The notes beneath the pieces are model-generated. The model worked only from the letters and a program-made list of their open reading frames with translations. It ran no database searches and had not been told where the DNA came from. From contig NZ_LNBE01000002.1 in NCBI RefSeq assembly GCF_001445655.1, positions 496,001 to 560,000 of the forward strand: a stretch of 64,000 bases of DNA, written 5' to 3'. The translations under genes and the position numbers were made by a program. Each line of letters opens with the position of its first letter. Position 1 is the stretch's first letter. This DNA comes from Streptomyces roseifaciens (GTDB taxonomy: Bacteria > Actinomycetota > Actinomycetes > Streptomycetales > Streptomycetaceae). Below, piece by piece: positions 1 to 10,962 of the stretch.

Positions 1-1
1 C

Positions 2-3000
2 GGCCGCGTGGGCGAACTGACGCTGGAGGCGCCGCTGCTGCTGCCCGCGCGGGGAGCCGTCCAGGTGCAGGTCCGCGTCGGCGACGCCGATGGAGCGGGA
101 CAGCGGCCCCTGTCCGTGCACTCCCGCCCGGAGGACGGCGACGCCGGCTGGACCCGGCACGCCTCCGGCCTGCTCGAACCCGACGCCGCGGACGCCGGGT
201 TCGACCTCGCCGCCTGGCCGCCCGCCGGCGCGCGGCCGGTCGCCGTCGACGACGTCTACGACCGGCTGGCCGGACAGGGCTACCACTACGGCCCCGCCTT
301 CCAGGGGCTCCGCGCGGCCTGGCGGCGCGGCGACGAGACCTTCGCCGAGATCGAACTGCCCGTGGAGGCGGAGCGCTTCGGCCTCCACCCCGCCCTGTTC
401 GACGCGGCCCTGCACGCCGCGGGGCTCGGCGAACCGGAGGAAGGGGCGGCCCGGCTGCCCTTCTCCTGGACCGGCGTCTCGTTGTACGCGGCCGGGGCCA
501 CCGCCCTGCGCGTACGGATCACCGGCACCGACGTCACGACGCTCCAGCTGGCCGACGCCACCGGGGCGCCCGTGGCCGCGGTCGACGGCCTGGTCGCCCG
601 CACCGTCGACCCCGGCGCGCTCGCCGCGCCCGGCCGCTCCGACGACCTCTACCGCCTGGACTGGCCCGCCCTGCCCGCCGCCGGACCCGTCACCGCCGGC
701 CACGCCGTGCTCGGCGAAGGCGGCCTCGACGAGCTGGAGGAGGTGCCCGCGTACGCCGTCCTCCCCGTGAGCGGATCCGGCGACCCCCTCGCCGCCACGC
801 GCGAGGAGGCCGGCCGGGTGCTGGAGACCGTACGCCGGTGGCTCACCGACGAACGCGCCGCCTCCACCCGGCTGATCGTGCTCACCCGCGGTGCCGTGGC
901 CGTCGGCGCCGAGGACGTCACAGACCTGGCCGCGGCCGCCGTCTGGGGCCTGGTCCGCGCGGCCCAGGCCGAGAACCCCGGCCGCCTCGTCCTGGTCGAC
1001 GCGGACGCCGCGGCCACGCCCGGCGACGCGGCAGCCGCGGCCGAGACGTCCGGCGAACCCCAGCTCGCCCTCCGCGAGGGCAGGGCCCACGTGCCCAGGA
1101 TGGCCCGGGCGGGCCGCGGCGCCGGGGACCTCGCGCTCGACCCCGGGGGCACCGTCCTGATCACCGGGGGCACCGGCGTGCTCGGCGGCCTGATCGCCCG
1201 TCACCTGGTGACCGCGCACGGCGTGCGCCACCTGCTGATCGCCGGCCGCAGCGGCGTCCTGTCGGACGACCTCGCCGGCCTGGACGCGGACGTGACCGTG
1301 GCCCGGTGCGACGCCTCCGACCGGGACCGGCTCGCCGGCCTGCTCGCCGCGGTCCCCGCCGAACACCCGCTGACCGCGGTCGTCCACCTGGCGGGCGCCC
1401 TGGACGACGGCCTCGTCACCGGGCTCACCCCCGAACGGCTCGACGCCGTCCTGCGGCCCAAGGCCGACGCCGCCTGGCACCTGCACGAACTCACCCAGGG
1501 ACTCGACCTCGCCGCCTTCGTGCTGTTCTCCTCGGCGGCCGGCACCGTCGACGGCGCGGGCCAGTCCGGCTACGCCGCCGCCAACGCCTTCCTCGACGGC
1601 CTGGCGCACCACCGCGCCGCCCGGGGCCTGCCCGCCGTCTCCCTGGCCTGGGGCTTCTGGGAGCAGCGCACCGGCATGACCGCGCACCTCACGGACGCCG
1701 ACGTCGAGCGCATGGCGCGCTCCGGGGTCCGCCCGCTGGCCACCGAGGACGGGCTCGGGCTCTTCGACACCGCGCTGACCGCGGGCGAACCGCTGCTGCT
1801 GCCGGTCGGCCTCGACCTGCCCGCCCTCCGGCGCGCGGACTCCCTCCCGCCCGTGCTCCGCGGACTGGTCCGCGCCCCCGCCCGGCGCACCGCGGCGGCG
1901 AGCACGGCGGGCGGCGGTCTGCAGGACAGGCTGACCGCCGCGGCGCCCGCCGAGCGCGACGCGCTGCTCCTCGAACTCGTCCGCACCCACGTCGCCGCCG
2001 TCCTCGGCCACGACGCGGACATGGTCCTCGACCCGCGCCGCGCCTTCCGCGAGATCGGCTTCGACTCGCTGACCGCGGTCGAACTGCGCAACCGCCTCTC
2101 CGGCGCGCTCGGCCTCCGGCTGCCCGCGACCCTCGTCTTCGACTACCCCGACTCCGGCGCGCTGGTGGGCCACCTCAAGGCCGAACTGATCGGCCCCGAC
2201 GACCCGGACGCGGCCGGGGCCCTGCCCGCCGCGGCGGCCGCCGGGACCGACGAGCCGATCGCGATCGTGGCCATGAGCTGCCGCTACCCCGGCGGCGTGA
2301 CCACCCCCGAGGAGCTGTGGCGCCTGCTGGCCGACGGCGGGGACGGCATGTCGCCCTTCCCCGCCGACCGCGGCTGGGACCTCGACGGCCTCTACGACCC
2401 CGAGCCGGGCAAGGCCGGCCGGTGCAGCACCCGCGAGGGCGGATTCCTGCACGATGCCGCCGGCTTCGACCCGGACTTCTTCGGCATCTCGCCGCGCGAG
2501 GCCCTCGCGACCGACCCGCAGCAGCGGCTGCTGCTGGAGACCTCCTGGGAGGCATTGGAGCGCGCGGGCATCGACCCGCACGCGGTACGGGGCAGCCGCA
2601 CCGGCGTCTTCACCGGCGTGATGTACCACGACTACGGCAGCAGGCTCACCAACGCGCCCGAGTCCGTACGCGACTACCTCGGCAACGGCAGCCTCGGCAG
2701 CATCGCCTCCGGCCGGGTCGCCTACACCCTGGGCCTGGAGGGCCCGACCCTCACCGTGGACACTGCGTGCTCCTCGTCGCTGGTCGCCCTGCACCTGGCG
2801 GTGCAGGCCCTGCGGCAGGGGGAGTGCACCCTGGCCCTGGCCGGCGGCGTGTCCGTGATGTCCACCGTGGACACGTTCGTGGACTTCAGCAGGCAGCGCA
2901 ACCTCGCCGGGGACGGCCGGGCCAAGTCCTTCGCGGACGGCGCCGACGGCACCGCCCTGTCCGAGGGCGCCGGCATGCTGCTCCTGGAGCGGCTGTCGGA

Positions 3001-6000
3001 CGCGCGGCGCAACGGGCACGTGGTGCTGGCCGTCGTACGGGGCTCGGCGGTGAACCAGGACGGCGCGTCCAACGGGCTGACGGCCCCGAACGGCCCGTCG
3101 CAGCAGCGGGTGATCCGGCAGGCGCTGGCGAACGCCGGTCTGTCGGCGGCCGATGTCGACGCGGTGGAGGCGCACGGCACGGGCACCACCCTCGGCGACC
3201 CGATCGAGGCCCAGGCGCTGCTGGCCACGTACGGCCAGGACCGCCCCGGGGACCGGCCGCTGTGGCTCGGCTCCGTCAAGTCGAACATCGGCCACACGCA
3301 GGCCGCCGCCGGTGTGGCCGGGGTGATCAAGATGGTGCTGGCCATGCGCCACGGCGTCCTGCCCGCCACGCTCCACGTGGACGAGCCCTCGCGGCAGGTC
3401 GACTGGACGGCGGGCGGCGTCGAACTGCTGACGGAGGCGCGGGACTGGCCGGAGGCCGACGGCCGTCCGCGCCGGGCGGGCGTCTCCTCGTTCGGCATCA
3501 GCGGCACCAACGCCCACACCATCATCGAGGCGCCGGCCCCGGCCGCGGAGCCCGGTGACGGTTCCGCAGAGCACGGTGACGGTTCCGCGGAGGCCGCCGC
3601 GCCCGCGGCCGGGGCACCCCTGCTGCCCGTCCTGCTGTCCGGGAACACCCCGGAAGCCCTCGCGGCCCAGGCCGGGCGCCTGGCGGCCGTCCAGGACGCG
3701 CCCCTTCCCGACCTCGCCTTCTCCCTGGCCACCGGCCGGGCCGCCCTCGGTCACCGGGCCGCCGTGGTCGCCCGCGACCGGGACGAACTCGCCACGGGCC
3801 TCGCCGCGCTGGCGGCGGGCACCACGGCGCCGGGAGTGGTGCGCGGCAGGCCCGTCGCCGGCAAGGTCGCCTTCCTGTTCACCGGGCAGGGCGCCCAGCG
3901 CCCCGGGATGGGACGGGAGCTGTACGCGCAGCACCCCGTGTTCCGGGCCGCGTTCGACGAGGCGTGCCGCCACTGCGACGCCCACCTCGACCGCCCGCTG
4001 CGCGACGTGGTCCTCGCCGGGCCGGACAGTGCCGGAGCCGGCCTGCTCGACCGGACGGTGTACACCCAGAGCGCCCTGTTCGCCGTCGAGACCGCCCTGT
4101 TCCGGCTCCTGGAGTCCTGGGGGATCCGTCCGGACCTCCTCGCCGGGCACTCCGTCGGTGAGCTGACCGCGGCCCACGCCGCGGGCGTGCTCACCCTGGA
4201 GGACGCCGCCCGCCTGGTCACGGCCAGGGGACGGCTCATGGAGGCGCTGCCCGCCGGCGGCGCGATGCTGGCCGTCGACGCGACGGAGGAGGAGGTGCGG
4301 GCGCACCTCGGCACGGGCGTCGGCATCGCCGCCGTCAACGGGCCCCGCGCCGTGGTGGTGTCCGGCGACGAGGACGCGGTGGCCGCCGTCGGCGCCGCCT
4401 TCGGCGACCGCAGGACGAAGCGGCTGCGGGTCAGCCACGCCTTCCACTCGCCGCGCATGGAGCCGATGCTCGAGGAGTTCGAGGAGGTGGCGCGGAGCCT
4501 GCGGTTCGCGCCGCCGTCCGTGCCCGTCGTCTCCAACCTGACCGGCGTGCAGGCCACGGACGAGGAGCTGACCTCGCCCGGGTACTGGGTGCGCCACGCC
4601 CGCGAGGCCGTCCGGTTCGCCGACGGCATCCGCACCCTGGAGGCCGCGGGCGTCCGGACCTTCCTCGAGGTCGGGCCCGACGCGGTGCTCTCCACCATGG
4701 GCGCCCAGTGCGTGGACGACGCCGAGCGTTCGCTGTTCGTCCCCGTGCTGCGCCGCGACCGGGAGGAGCCGGTCGCCCTGGCCACCGCCCTGGCCACGCT
4801 GCAGGTCCGCGGCGTGCCCCTCGACCGGGAGCGGGTCTTCGCCGCGCCCGGCGCCCGCCGGATCGACCTGCCCACGTACGCCTTCCAGCGGCAGCGGCTG
4901 TGGCTCGACGACGAGCCGGCCGCACCCGCCGGGGCAGGCGGGGTCGGGCAGACGCCCGCGGACCACCCACTGCTGGGTGCGGAGATCCGGCTGGCGGACG
5001 CCGACGCCGTCGCGCTGACCGGCCGGGTGTCGCTGGACACGCACCCCTGGCTGGCCGACCACGCCGTCGCCGGAGTGGTCCTCCTGCCGGGCAGCGCCTT
5101 CGTCGAACTGGCCGTCCGGGCCGGGGACCGGACGGGCTGCGGCCTGGTCGAGGAACTCACCGTCGAACGGCCGCTGGTGCTGCCCGCGCAGGGCGCGGTG
5201 CAGCTCCAGATGGTCGCCGGGGCCCCCGACGCGACCGGGCGCAGGACGGTCACCGTCCACGCGCGCACCGAGGGCGCCGGGGAGGCCTGGACCCGGCACG
5301 TCACCGGCGTCCTCGCCCCCGCCCCCGCGGCGGAGCCCGAGGCGCTCGGCGCCTGGCCGCCCGCGGGCGCCGTGCCCGTCGACCTGACGGGCACCTACGA
5401 CCACCTCGCCGAGCAGGGCTACGGCTACGGCCCCCTGTTCCGGTGCCTGCGCACCGCCTGGCGGCTCGGCGAGGAGGTCTATGCGGAACTCGCCCTGCCC
5501 GAGGGTGCGGAGACGGCCGGCTTCGGGCTGCACCCGGCGCTGCTCGACTCGGCGCTGCACGCCATCGACCTGGTCGACGGCCAGGACCCGACGGTCATGA
5601 CCCTGCCGTTCGCGTGGGAGGGCGTGACGCTCCACGCGGCGGGCGCCTCGGCGGTGCGGCTGCGGCTCACTCCGTACGGCACCGAGCAGATGGGCCTGCA
5701 CCTGTACGACGGCGCGGGCTCGCCCGTCGCCGCGGTGTCCTCGCTGCGCATCCGGCCGGTGACCGCGGAACAGCTGAACGCGGCCGCCCCGGCGCCGGGA
5801 GACCTGTACGAACTGTCGTGGAAGCCGGTACCGCTGCCCGCTGCGTCCGGCCCCCTTCCCGGGACCGTGCTCTTCGCTCCGGAGCACACGGCCGAAGACG
5901 GTCCGGCCGCCGCCCGGGAAACCCTGCACACGATGCTGGCCACGCTCCAGGAGCGCCTCGCCGACGAGTCGGCCGGCGACGCGCGGCTGGTGGTCGTCAC

Positions 6001-7579
6001 CCGGGGAGCGGTCGACCTGGAGGGCGCACCCGGCCTCGCCCAGGCCGGGGTCCGGGGCCTCGTGCGGTCCGTGGCCGTCGAACACCCCGGCCGGCTCGCG
6101 CTCGTCGACCTCGACGACGACCCGGCCTCCCGGGCCGCCCTCCCCGCGGCGGTGGCCGCAGGAGAACCGGAGCTCGCCGTGCGCGCGGGCAAGGCGTACG
6201 TCCCCGCGCTGACCCCGGCCGTCCCGGCGCCCGGCGCCGCGCCCGCCCTCACCGGGCCGGACCCGGACGGCACCGTGCTCGTCACGGGCGGCACCGGCAG
6301 CCTCGGCCGGCTGCTCGCCCGGCACCTGATCACGGAACACGGCGTGCGGCACCTGGTGCTGAGCAGCCGCGGCGGCGACCCGGGGGACCTCGGCGACCTC
6401 CGCGAGCTCGGCGCGACGGTGACCGTCGCCGCGTGCGACGCGGCCGACCGCGAGGCCCTGGCCGCGCTGCTCGCCGCGATACCGGAGGCGCACCCGCTCA
6501 CGGCCGTGGTGCACGCCGCCGGCGTGCTGGACGACGGCCTCCTGCCGTCGCTGACCCCGGACCGCCTCGACGCGGTCCTGCGGCCCAAGGCCGACGCGGC
6601 CTGGAACCTGCACGAGCTCACCCGGGACCTCGGTCTCGCCTCCTTCGTGCTGTTCTCCTCCGCCGCTGCCGCCCTCGGGGCCGCGGGCCAGGCCAACTAC
6701 GCGGCCGCCAACGCCTTCCTGGACGCCCTCGCGGCCCGGCGGCGCGCGGCCGGGCTGCCCGCCCTGTCCCTGGGCTGGGGCCTGTGGGACACCGCCTCGG
6801 GCATGGCCGGCTCGCTCGGCGAGGCCGAGCTGCGGCGGCTGGCCCGCGACGGCGTCGAGCCGCTGCCGGCCGACCGGGCGCTGGCCCTCTTCGACCGGGC
6901 CCTGACCGCGGACCGCGCCGTGCTCCTGCCGATGCGGGTGCGGCCCACCGAGGACGCGCCGCCGATGGTGCGGGCCCTCGCCGGCGCACCCGCCCGGCGG
7001 ACCGCGCAGGCCGCGCCCTCCGTCGCCGTCGCCGCCGGCGGGCAGCACCGGACCGTGGCCCTCCCGCAGCGGCTCGCGGAACTGTCGCCCGCGGAGAGCA
7101 GGAAGCTGCTGCTGGAGACGGTGTGCGGGCACGTCGCCGACGTGCTCGGGCACGAACGCGCCGACGCCGTCGACCCGGAGCGGGGCTTCGGCGAACTGGG
7201 CGTGGACTCGCTGTCCGCCCTGGAGCTCCGCAACCGCATCGGCGCGGACACCGGGCTGCGGCTGTCGGCGACCCTGACCTTCGACTACCCGACCCCCGCC
7301 GCCATCGCCGGACACCTCTTCGGCGAACTGGTCGGGGACGCGGACGGGGCCGTGCCGGACGCCGAGGCCGAAGTGATGCGCCTCGAAGCCCTGCTGGACG
7401 CCGCGGTCGTGGACGGGGAGCAGCGGGCCAGGGTCGCGGTCCGGCTGCGGGCCCTCACGGCGAAGTGGACCGACGCCGGCCCCCGGGAGGAGGAGCGGGA
7501 GAGCGGTCCGGGACTGGAGACGGCGACCGCGGACGAGCTGTTCGGCATCCTGGACGACGAGCTGGAGACGTACAAGTGA
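2..7579 (+). CDS. Type I modular PKS, 5' partial: (DH)-KR-ACP / KS-AT-DH-KR-ACP
   Basis: The gene is open at the left edge, which falls inside a dehydratase (DH) domain. Residues below count from position 8. Module n: C-terminal DH half ([10 protein letters not shown] near 128), KR (GGTGVLGG near 385, LDD motif, YAAAN near 521) and ACP (GFDSL near 684). Module n+1: KS (DTACSS near 918), AT (GHSVGE near 1380, HAFH near 1477, so malonyl-type), DH ([10 protein letters not shown] near 1684, [10 protein letters not shown] near 1841), KR (LDD, NYAAAN near 2230) and ACP (GVDSL near 2398). A short acidic C-terminal tail follows and looks like a docking helix. Both modules should leave an alkene, and both KRs carry the B-type LDD fingerprint. 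The gene ends at a strong hairpin facing a convergent regulator. The number of upstream modules and the loading unit cannot be seen. Confidence 0.95.
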   Translation, partial: GRVGELTLEAPLLLPARGAVQVQVRVGDADGAGQRPLSVHSRPEDGDAGWTRHASGLLEPDAADAGFDLAAWPPAGARPVAVDDVYDRLAGQGYHYGPAFQGLRAAWRRGDETFAEIELPVEAERFGLHPALFDAALHAAGLGEPEEGAARLPFSWTGVSLYAAGATALRVRITGTDVTTLQLADATGAPVAAVDGLVARTVDPGALAAPGRSDDLYRLDWPALPAAGPVTAGHAVLGEGGLDELEEVPAYAVLPVSGSGDPLAATREEAGRVLETVRRWLTDERAASTRLIVLTRGAVAVGAEDVTDLAAAAVWGLVRAAQAENPGRLVLVDADAAATPGDAAAAAETSGEPQLALREGRAHVPRMARAGRGAGDLALDPGGTVLITGGTGVLGGLIARHLVTAHGVRHLLIAGRSGVLSDDLAGLDADVTVARCDASDRDRLAGLLAAVPAEHPLTAVVHLAGALDDGLVTGLTPERLDAVLRPKADAAWHLHELTQGLDLAAFVLFSSAAGTVDGAGQSGYAAANAFLDGLAHHRAARGLPAVSLAWGFWEQRTGMTAHLTDADVERMARSGVRPLATEDGLGLFDTALTAGEPLLLPVGLDLPALRRADSLPPVLRGLVRAPARRTAAASTAGGGLQDRLTAAAPAERDALLLELVRTHVAAVLGHDADMVLDPRRAFREIGFDSLTAVELRNRLSGALGLRLPATLVFDYPDSGALVGHLKAELIGPDDPDAAGALPAAAAAGTDEPIAIVAMSCRYPGGVTTPEELWRLLADGGDGMSPFPADRGWDLDGLYDPEPGKAGRCSTREGGFLHDAAGFDPDFFGISPREALATDPQQRLLLETSWEALERAGIDPHAVRGSRTGVFTGVMYHDYGSRLTNAPESVRDYLGNGSLGSIASGRVAYTLGLEGPTLTVDTACSSSLVALHLAVQALRQGECTLALAGGVSVMSTVDTFVDFSRQRNLAGDGRAKSFADGADGTALSEGAGMLLLERLSDARRNGHVVLAVVRGSAVNQDGASNGLTAPNGPSQQRVIRQALANAGLSAADVDAVEAHGTGTTLGDPIEAQALLATYGQDRPGDRPLWLGSVKSNIGHTQAAAGVAGVIKMVLAMRHGVLPATLHVDEPSRQVDWTAGGVELLTEARDWPEADGRPRRAGVSSFGISGTNAHTIIEAPAPAAEPGDGSAEHGDGSAEAAAPAAGAPLLPVLLSGNTPEALAAQAGRLAAVQDAPLPDLAFSLATGRAALGHRAAVVARDRDELATGLAALAAGTTAPGVVRGRPVAGKVAFLFTGQGAQRPGMGRELYAQHPVFRAAFDEACRHCDAHLDRPLRDVVLAGPDSAGAGLLDRTVYTQSALFAVETALFRLLESWGIRPDLLAGHSVGELTAAHAAGVLTLEDAARLVTARGRLMEALPAGGAMLAVDATEEEVRAHLGTGVGIAAVNGPRAVVVSGDEDAVAAVGAAFGDRRTKRLRVSHAFHSPRMEPMLEEFEEVARSLRFAPPSVPVVSNLTGVQATDEELTSPGYWVRHAREAVRFADGIRTLEAAGVRTFLEVGPDAVLSTMGAQCVDDAERSLFVPVLRRDREEPVALATALATLQVRGVPLDRERVFAAPGARRIDLPTYAFQRQRLWLDDEPAAPAGAGGVGQTPADHPLLGAEIRLADADAVALTGRVSLDTHPWLADHAVAGVVLLPGSAFVELAVRAGDRTGCGLVEELTVERPLVLPAQGAVQLQMVAGAPDATGRRTVTVHARTEGAGEAWTRHVTGVLAPAPAAEPEALGAWPPAGAVPVDLTGTYDHLAEQGYGYGPLFRCLRTAWRLGEEVYAELALPEGAETAGFGLHPALLDSALHAIDLVDGQDPTVMTLPFAWEGVTLHAAGASAVRLRLTPYGTEQMGLHLYDGAGSPVAAVSSLRIRPVTAEQLNAAAPAPGDLYELSWKPVPLPAASGPLPGTVLFAPEHTAEDGPAAARETLHTMLATLQERLADESAGDARLVVVTRGAVDLEGAPGLAQAGVRGLVRSVAVEHPGRLALVDLDDDPASRAALPAAVAAGEPELAVRAGKAYVPALTPAVPAPGAAPALTGPDPDGTVLVTGGTGSLGRLLARHLITEHGVRHLVLSSRGGDPGDLGDLRELGATVTVAACDAADREALAALLAAIPEAHPLTAVVHAAGVLDDGLLPSLTPDRLDAVLRPKADAAWNLHELTRDLGLASFVLFSSAAAALGAAGQANYAAANAFLDALAARRRAAGLPALSLGWGLWDTASGMAGSLGEAELRRLARDGVEPLPADRALALFDRALTADRAVLLPMRVRPTEDAPPMVRALAGAPARRTAQAAPSVAVAAGGQHRTVALPQRLAELSPAESRKLLLETVCGHVADVLGHERADAVDPERGFGELGVDSLSALELRNRIGADTGLRLSATLTFDYPTPAAIAGHLFGELVGDADGAVPDAEAEVMRLEALLDAAVVDGEQRARVAVRLRALTAKWTDAGPREEERESGPGLETATADELFGILDDELETYK

Positions 7580-7583
7580 GCAC

Positions 7584-7627
7584 GGCGGGCGGGCCGGAAG
7601 TCCCCAGGGACTCCCGGCCCGCCCGCC
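7584..7627. terminator. Bidirectional hairpin terminator between PKS and LAL regulator
   Basis: A perfect 14-bp GC stem (7584-7597 with 7614-7627) encloses a second 6-bp inverted repeat (7599-7604 with 7607-7612) after a single mismatch. It lies 5 nt after the PKS stop and 24 nt before the end of the convergent regulator, so it can end transcripts from both sides. There is no T-run, which is usual for Streptomyces terminators. Confidence 0.75.
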
Positions 7628-7650
7628 TCGGCGAGGTGCGCCGTCCCTGC

Positions 7651-10431
7651 TCAGGCGGTGCCGCGCACCGCGGCCGACCGGCCCGCGCGGGCCGGGTCCG
7701 ACGGCGTCGGTATCCGGTACTCGATCACCTTGGACGGCAGCTCGGTGCGGCTGGCGACGTTCAGCTTGCGGTATACGCGCGTCAGGTGCTGCTCGACCGT
7801 GCTGATGGTGACGTGGATGCGGCTGCTGATCTCGCGGTTGGTGTAGCCGAGCGCGGCCAGCGCCGCGACCCGGCACTCCGCGTCGCTGAGGGCCGGTGCG
7901 GCGCCGGGGCCCTCCGGCTCGGCCCGCTCCAGGCGGTTGCCGACCGGCGAAGCGATCCGGCACACCGCGGCCTCCTGGGCGGCCTGCTGCGCCAGGAGCC
8001 GGGCGCGGGCGAACTCGCCCAGCTCGTAGTGGGCGGCGGACAGTTCGCCGTAGGCGAAGGCGAGTTCCAGCCGGTCGCCGCAGGCCTGGAGCAGGTCGAC
8101 CGATTCGCGCAGGAGGGCGGTGCGGTGGCGCAGCTGGCTCGCCCCGGCCAGGACGCGCAGGGTGATCGCGCGCGTCCGGGAGCCGAAGTTCCCGCGCAGC
8201 CTGAGCTGCTTCTGCGCCCAGTCCTTGGCGGCGCGCTGCTTGCCGATGCGCAGGTTTGCCTGGGCGAGGTCGGTCCGCCAGGGGATCCCCGCCTGCAGCT
8301 CCGGGCTGCGGTCCTGCATGAGCTGGCCGCAGGTCTCGAAGTCGTTGAGCGCGGCGAAGGCCCGCCCGGTGGCCAGATAGTGATGGCCCCTGGCGCGCAG
8401 GTACTGCACGCCGAAGAGCGTCTGGAACATGCTGTCCGGCACCTTGCGCTGGAGCAGGTCCGCCGCGGCCTCGTGGCGGCCGCGGGCCGTGTACGCGAAC
8501 AGGGCCGTCGACAGCGGCAGGCCGGCCAGCACGCCCCAGCCCTGCGGGTGCAGCAGGCCGAGGGACTCGACGGCCTTCTCCGAGGCGGTCTCCACGTCCC
8601 CCTGCAGCAGGGCGATTTCGGCCCGCACGGCACCGAGGACGGCCTGCCAGGTGGTCGACTCGCGCCGCCCGGCGTCGGCCAGGAGGGACTCGCACACCTC
8701 CGCCGCGGTCGCGGGCCGGTCCGCGTGCGCGATGACCATCAGGGAGATCGTGGTGAGTTCGAGCCGCAGGTCGCTGAGCTGGTGGGCCTGCAGGGCCTCG
8801 GCCACGTGCGTCACGGATTCGTCGGTGACGGTGCCGCCGGCCATGAGGGCGACGCTGGCCCAGAGGCTGCTGGTGTGGTCCGCCATGGTGGGTTCGAGGG
8901 GACTCGTCCGGCCGGCGTCACCGCGCTGCAGGGCTCGCGGCATGCCGTAGAACCACTGCCTGACGAACTCCATCTCGGCCAGGAGCCGGGCGTCGGTCCG
9001 CGTGCGCAGGCCACCTAACGCGTTGATCGTCTCCGCCGCGAGATCGGTGTCGCCCTGCCACAGCATGTGGCGCAGGACGGTGGCCGTGTCGCGGGTGTCC
9101 AGGGTGCCGCTGCGCGCCGCCGCGTACAGCGGGGCGAGGTGCGGGCCCGCGGCCGCGGGGTTGACCCGCCACACGGCCCGGGCCAGGGTCGCGGAGAGCG
9201 CCTGGCGTTCCCGCGGGTCCTTGCACTCCCGCAGGGCGAGCCCGAGGAAGCTCGCGGCCTCCTCGACGTCGTCCGCGGCCAGGGCCTGTTCGGCCGCGCG
9301 CCGCAGCACCGCGGGCCCCCAGGGCTCGGGGGCCCGGCCGGCGGCCAGGAGGTGGCGCGCCACGTCGGCGAGGGGGTCGCCCGCCTCGTAGCGCAGCTGC
9401 GCCACGTCGCCGTGCAGGCGCGAGCGCTCGCTCGCGGCGAGGCTGCTGAGCACCGCGCTCGCCGCGACCGCGTGCCGGAAGCGGTATCCGTCGAGCAGCC
9501 CCGTCTGGGAGAGCAGCTCGGCCACTTGCTGCACCTCGTCCGGGGACAGGCCCGTCACGGCCGCCGCGCTCCGGGCCGAGGCGGCGTCGCCGAGAGCGGC
9601 CAGCGCCGCGGCGGTCCGCGCGTGGCCGGGCTCGGTGCGCGCCAGGCAGGCGAGCACCGCCTGCCGGTAGGCGACGCTCGCGACCGGCTCGCCGACGTCG
9701 GCGCCGAAGCGCGTCGTGTCGTCCAGGAGGGCGCGCACCAGCATGGGGTTGCCGGCGGTCATGCGGTGGTAGCGGGAGCGGGCGCCGGGCGGTAACGGCC
9801 GCTCCGACTGGGCGGCGAGCATGCGGCCCACGCCCTCCTCGGAGAGCGGCGCGAGGCGGACCCTGCGGTGCGGCCGGCGGAGGAGCTCGGCGCGGACCAG
9901 CGGGTGGGCCGGCCCGTACTGCTCCCAGCCGGTGCACACCACCAGGACCCGCTTGGCGCGGATGCGCTGCAGCAGCGACAGGACGGCCTGGAGCGAAGCG
10001 CCGTCCATGTAGTGGCAGTCGTCGATGCCGATCACCACGGGCCGGTCGCCGGCGAGTTCCACCACGGCCCGCGGGACGTCCTGGACGGCACGCGCGACGC
10101 ACTTCTCCTTCTCCGGCCCGGACGGCGGGGGAGTGGCCTCGCCGGACGTGCGGCAGCGGTTGATCCGGTCCAGCACGTCCGCGGCGACCTCGCCGCTGAG
10201 CAGCAGGTCCCCCACGGTGCCCAGCTGCTGGTTCCGCCCGGTGGCGGAAGCGGTGGCGATCAGGAGCCGGGCACCCGCCGCAGCCACCGTATTGGCGAAC
10301 TCGTGCAGGAGTTCCGTCTTGCCCGAGCCCGGGCCTCCACTGATGATCACGAGCTGTCCCGATCCGCCGACACAGTCGGCGAACGCCTCTCTCAAGGCTT
10401 CCAGTTCTTTATGGCGGTCGAACAGATTCAT
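7651..10431 (-). CDS. LAL-family (large ATP-binding LuxR) transcriptional regulator
   Basis: This 926-aa protein has the size and layout of pathway-specific LAL activators such as PikD. An N-terminal AAA domain carries a Walker A (GPGSGKT, about residues 33-39) and a Walker B-like stretch (VVIGIDDCHYMD, about 130-141). A long helical TPR-like middle region follows. The C-terminus is a LuxR helix-turn-helix (LSDAECRVAALAALGYTNREI, then TISTVEQHL). The start at 10431 gives MNLFDRHKEL, a typical LAL N-terminus just ahead of the ATPase. Two leucines are encoded by TTA (residues 213 and 472), so translation should depend on the bldA tRNA. It lies between two PKS genes on the opposite strand and is probably the cluster activator; that role is inferred from family and position. 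Confidence 0.93.
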   Translation of the reverse strand: MNLFDRHKELEALREAFADCVGGSGQLVIISGGPGSGKTELLHEFANTVAAAGARLLIATASATGRNQQLGTVGDLLLSGEVAADVLDRINRCRTSGEATPPPSGPEKEKCVARAVQDVPRAVVELAGDRPVVIGIDDCHYMDGASLQAVLSLLQRIRAKRVLVVCTGWEQYGPAHPLVRAELLRRPHRRVRLAPLSEEGVGRMLAAQSERPLPPGARSRYHRMTAGNPMLVRALLDDTTRFGADVGEPVASVAYRQAVLACLARTEPGHARTAAALAALGDAASARSAAAVTGLSPDEVQQVAELLSQTGLLDGYRFRHAVAASAVLSSLAASERSRLHGDVAQLRYEAGDPLADVARHLLAAGRAPEPWGPAVLRRAAEQALAADDVEEAASFLGLALRECKDPRERQALSATLARAVWRVNPAAAGPHLAPLYAAARSGTLDTRDTATVLRHMLWQGDTDLAAETINALGGLRTRTDARLLAEMEFVRQWFYGMPRALQRGDAGRTSPLEPTMADHTSSLWASVALMAGGTVTDESVTHVAEALQAHQLSDLRLELTTISLMVIAHADRPATAAEVCESLLADAGRRESTTWQAVLGAVRAEIALLQGDVETASEKAVESLGLLHPQGWGVLAGLPLSTALFAYTARGRHEAAADLLQRKVPDSMFQTLFGVQYLRARGHHYLATGRAFAALNDFETCGQLMQDRSPELQAGIPWRTDLAQANLRIGKQRAAKDWAQKQLRLRGNFGSRTRAITLRVLAGASQLRHRTALLRESVDLLQACGDRLELAFAYGELSAAHYELGEFARARLLAQQAAQEAAVCRIASPVGNRLERAEPEGPGAAPALSDAECRVAALAALGYTNREISSRIHVTISTVEQHLTRVYRKLNVASRTELPSKVIEYRIPTPSDPARAGRSAAVRGTA
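9016..9018 (-). other. TTA leucine codon (bldA-dependent) in LAL regulator, residue 472
   Basis: The minus-strand reading Ile-Asn-Ala-Leu-Gly-Gly uses TTA for Leu. In Streptomyces this codon is read by the bldA tRNA, which becomes abundant late in growth. It places the regulator under developmental control. Confidence 0.95.
9793..9795 (-). other. Second TTA leucine codon in LAL regulator, residue 213
   Basis: The minus-strand reading Glu-Arg-Pro-Leu-Pro-Pro-Gly uses TTA for Leu. Two TTA codons in one regulator strengthen the case for bldA control. Confidence 0.95.
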
Positions 10432-10647
10432 ACATCGCCCCCGCGGTCAGTATTCCGAGAATCCGGGTTCACCGAACAGCACTGCGGAACTTCAACCCCT
10501 TGCCGGCCCCCGTGTACGAGATGCCGGCCCCCATGCAGTCCACCGCATGGTCTAGCCGAATCCGATAGATCCCGCGTAAACGTTTCGTCACCAAAACGGA
10601 TCACGCGCCCAGCGAACCCTATCGTTCTAGGACATCAGCAAAATATG

Positions 10648-10671
10648 GACACGAAACTTACGTAGCGTGTC
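10648..10671. promoter_or_regulatory. Inverted repeat GACACG-N12-CGTGTC, possible operator
   Basis: Two perfect 6-bp arms (10648-10653 and 10666-10671) are separated by 12 bp. Their centres are 18 bp apart. The repeat lies in the AT-richer part of the divergent control region, about 215 bp upstream of the regulator start codon. Protein binding is inferred. Confidence 0.4.
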
Positions 10672-10789
10672 ACATGGGTGTCAACGGTAGGCCGGTCCTC
10701 CAAGTTCCGGCCCTCCAACAGTATGGAAGGTCGTCCCACCGCCCTCGGTTGCCTCACTGAAGGCAAAGTCCGCCCGGCGCGCGCCGTAC

Positions 10790-10846
10790 CCCCTGAGCGC
10801 CCCCTGAGCGCCCCTCACCCCCTGCCCGGGCTGGGGGGGATAGGGG
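10790..10846. promoter_or_regulatory. Array of CCCCT boxes upstream of second PKS gene
   Basis: An 11-bp unit CCCCTGAGCGC is tandemly repeated at 10790-10800 and 10801-10811. Further CCCCT boxes lie at 10811 and 10819, and a reversed AGGGG lies at 10842. The array ends about 115 bp before the PKS start codon. Spacing near one helical turn suggests co-operative activator binding, perhaps by the adjacent LAL protein. This is inference only. Confidence 0.4.
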
Positions 10847-10962
10847 TTGGCCGGGCCGTCCGGGGCTCCTTAGCCTCCGATGGGCGGGGGCGCGGACCGA
10901 GGAGCCCGGGAGCCCCGCGTTTTCCGAAGGCTTCTTTCGATTCCGATCGGACGGCTGCGCTG

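Larger units (their letters stand above)
10432..10962. promoter_or_regulatory. 531-bp divergent control region between LAL regulator and PKS
   Basis: No gene is supported here. The half nearest the regulator (10430-10690) has lower GC than the surroundings and should hold the regulator promoter. It contains an inverted repeat at 10648-10671 and a loose CGTTT/AAACG repeat near 10579-10596. The half nearest the PKS gene is very GC-rich and carries a run of CCCCT boxes at 10790-10846. A reading frame continues upstream of the PKS start, but it has no PKS homology. Confidence 0.7.

Noticed and set aside
10678..10962. N-terminal extension of the second PKS protein by 95 residues
   Set aside because: The extension has no homology-like features and crosses the CCCCT array. 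The docking helix that normally begins such proteins starts exactly at the GTG at 10963.
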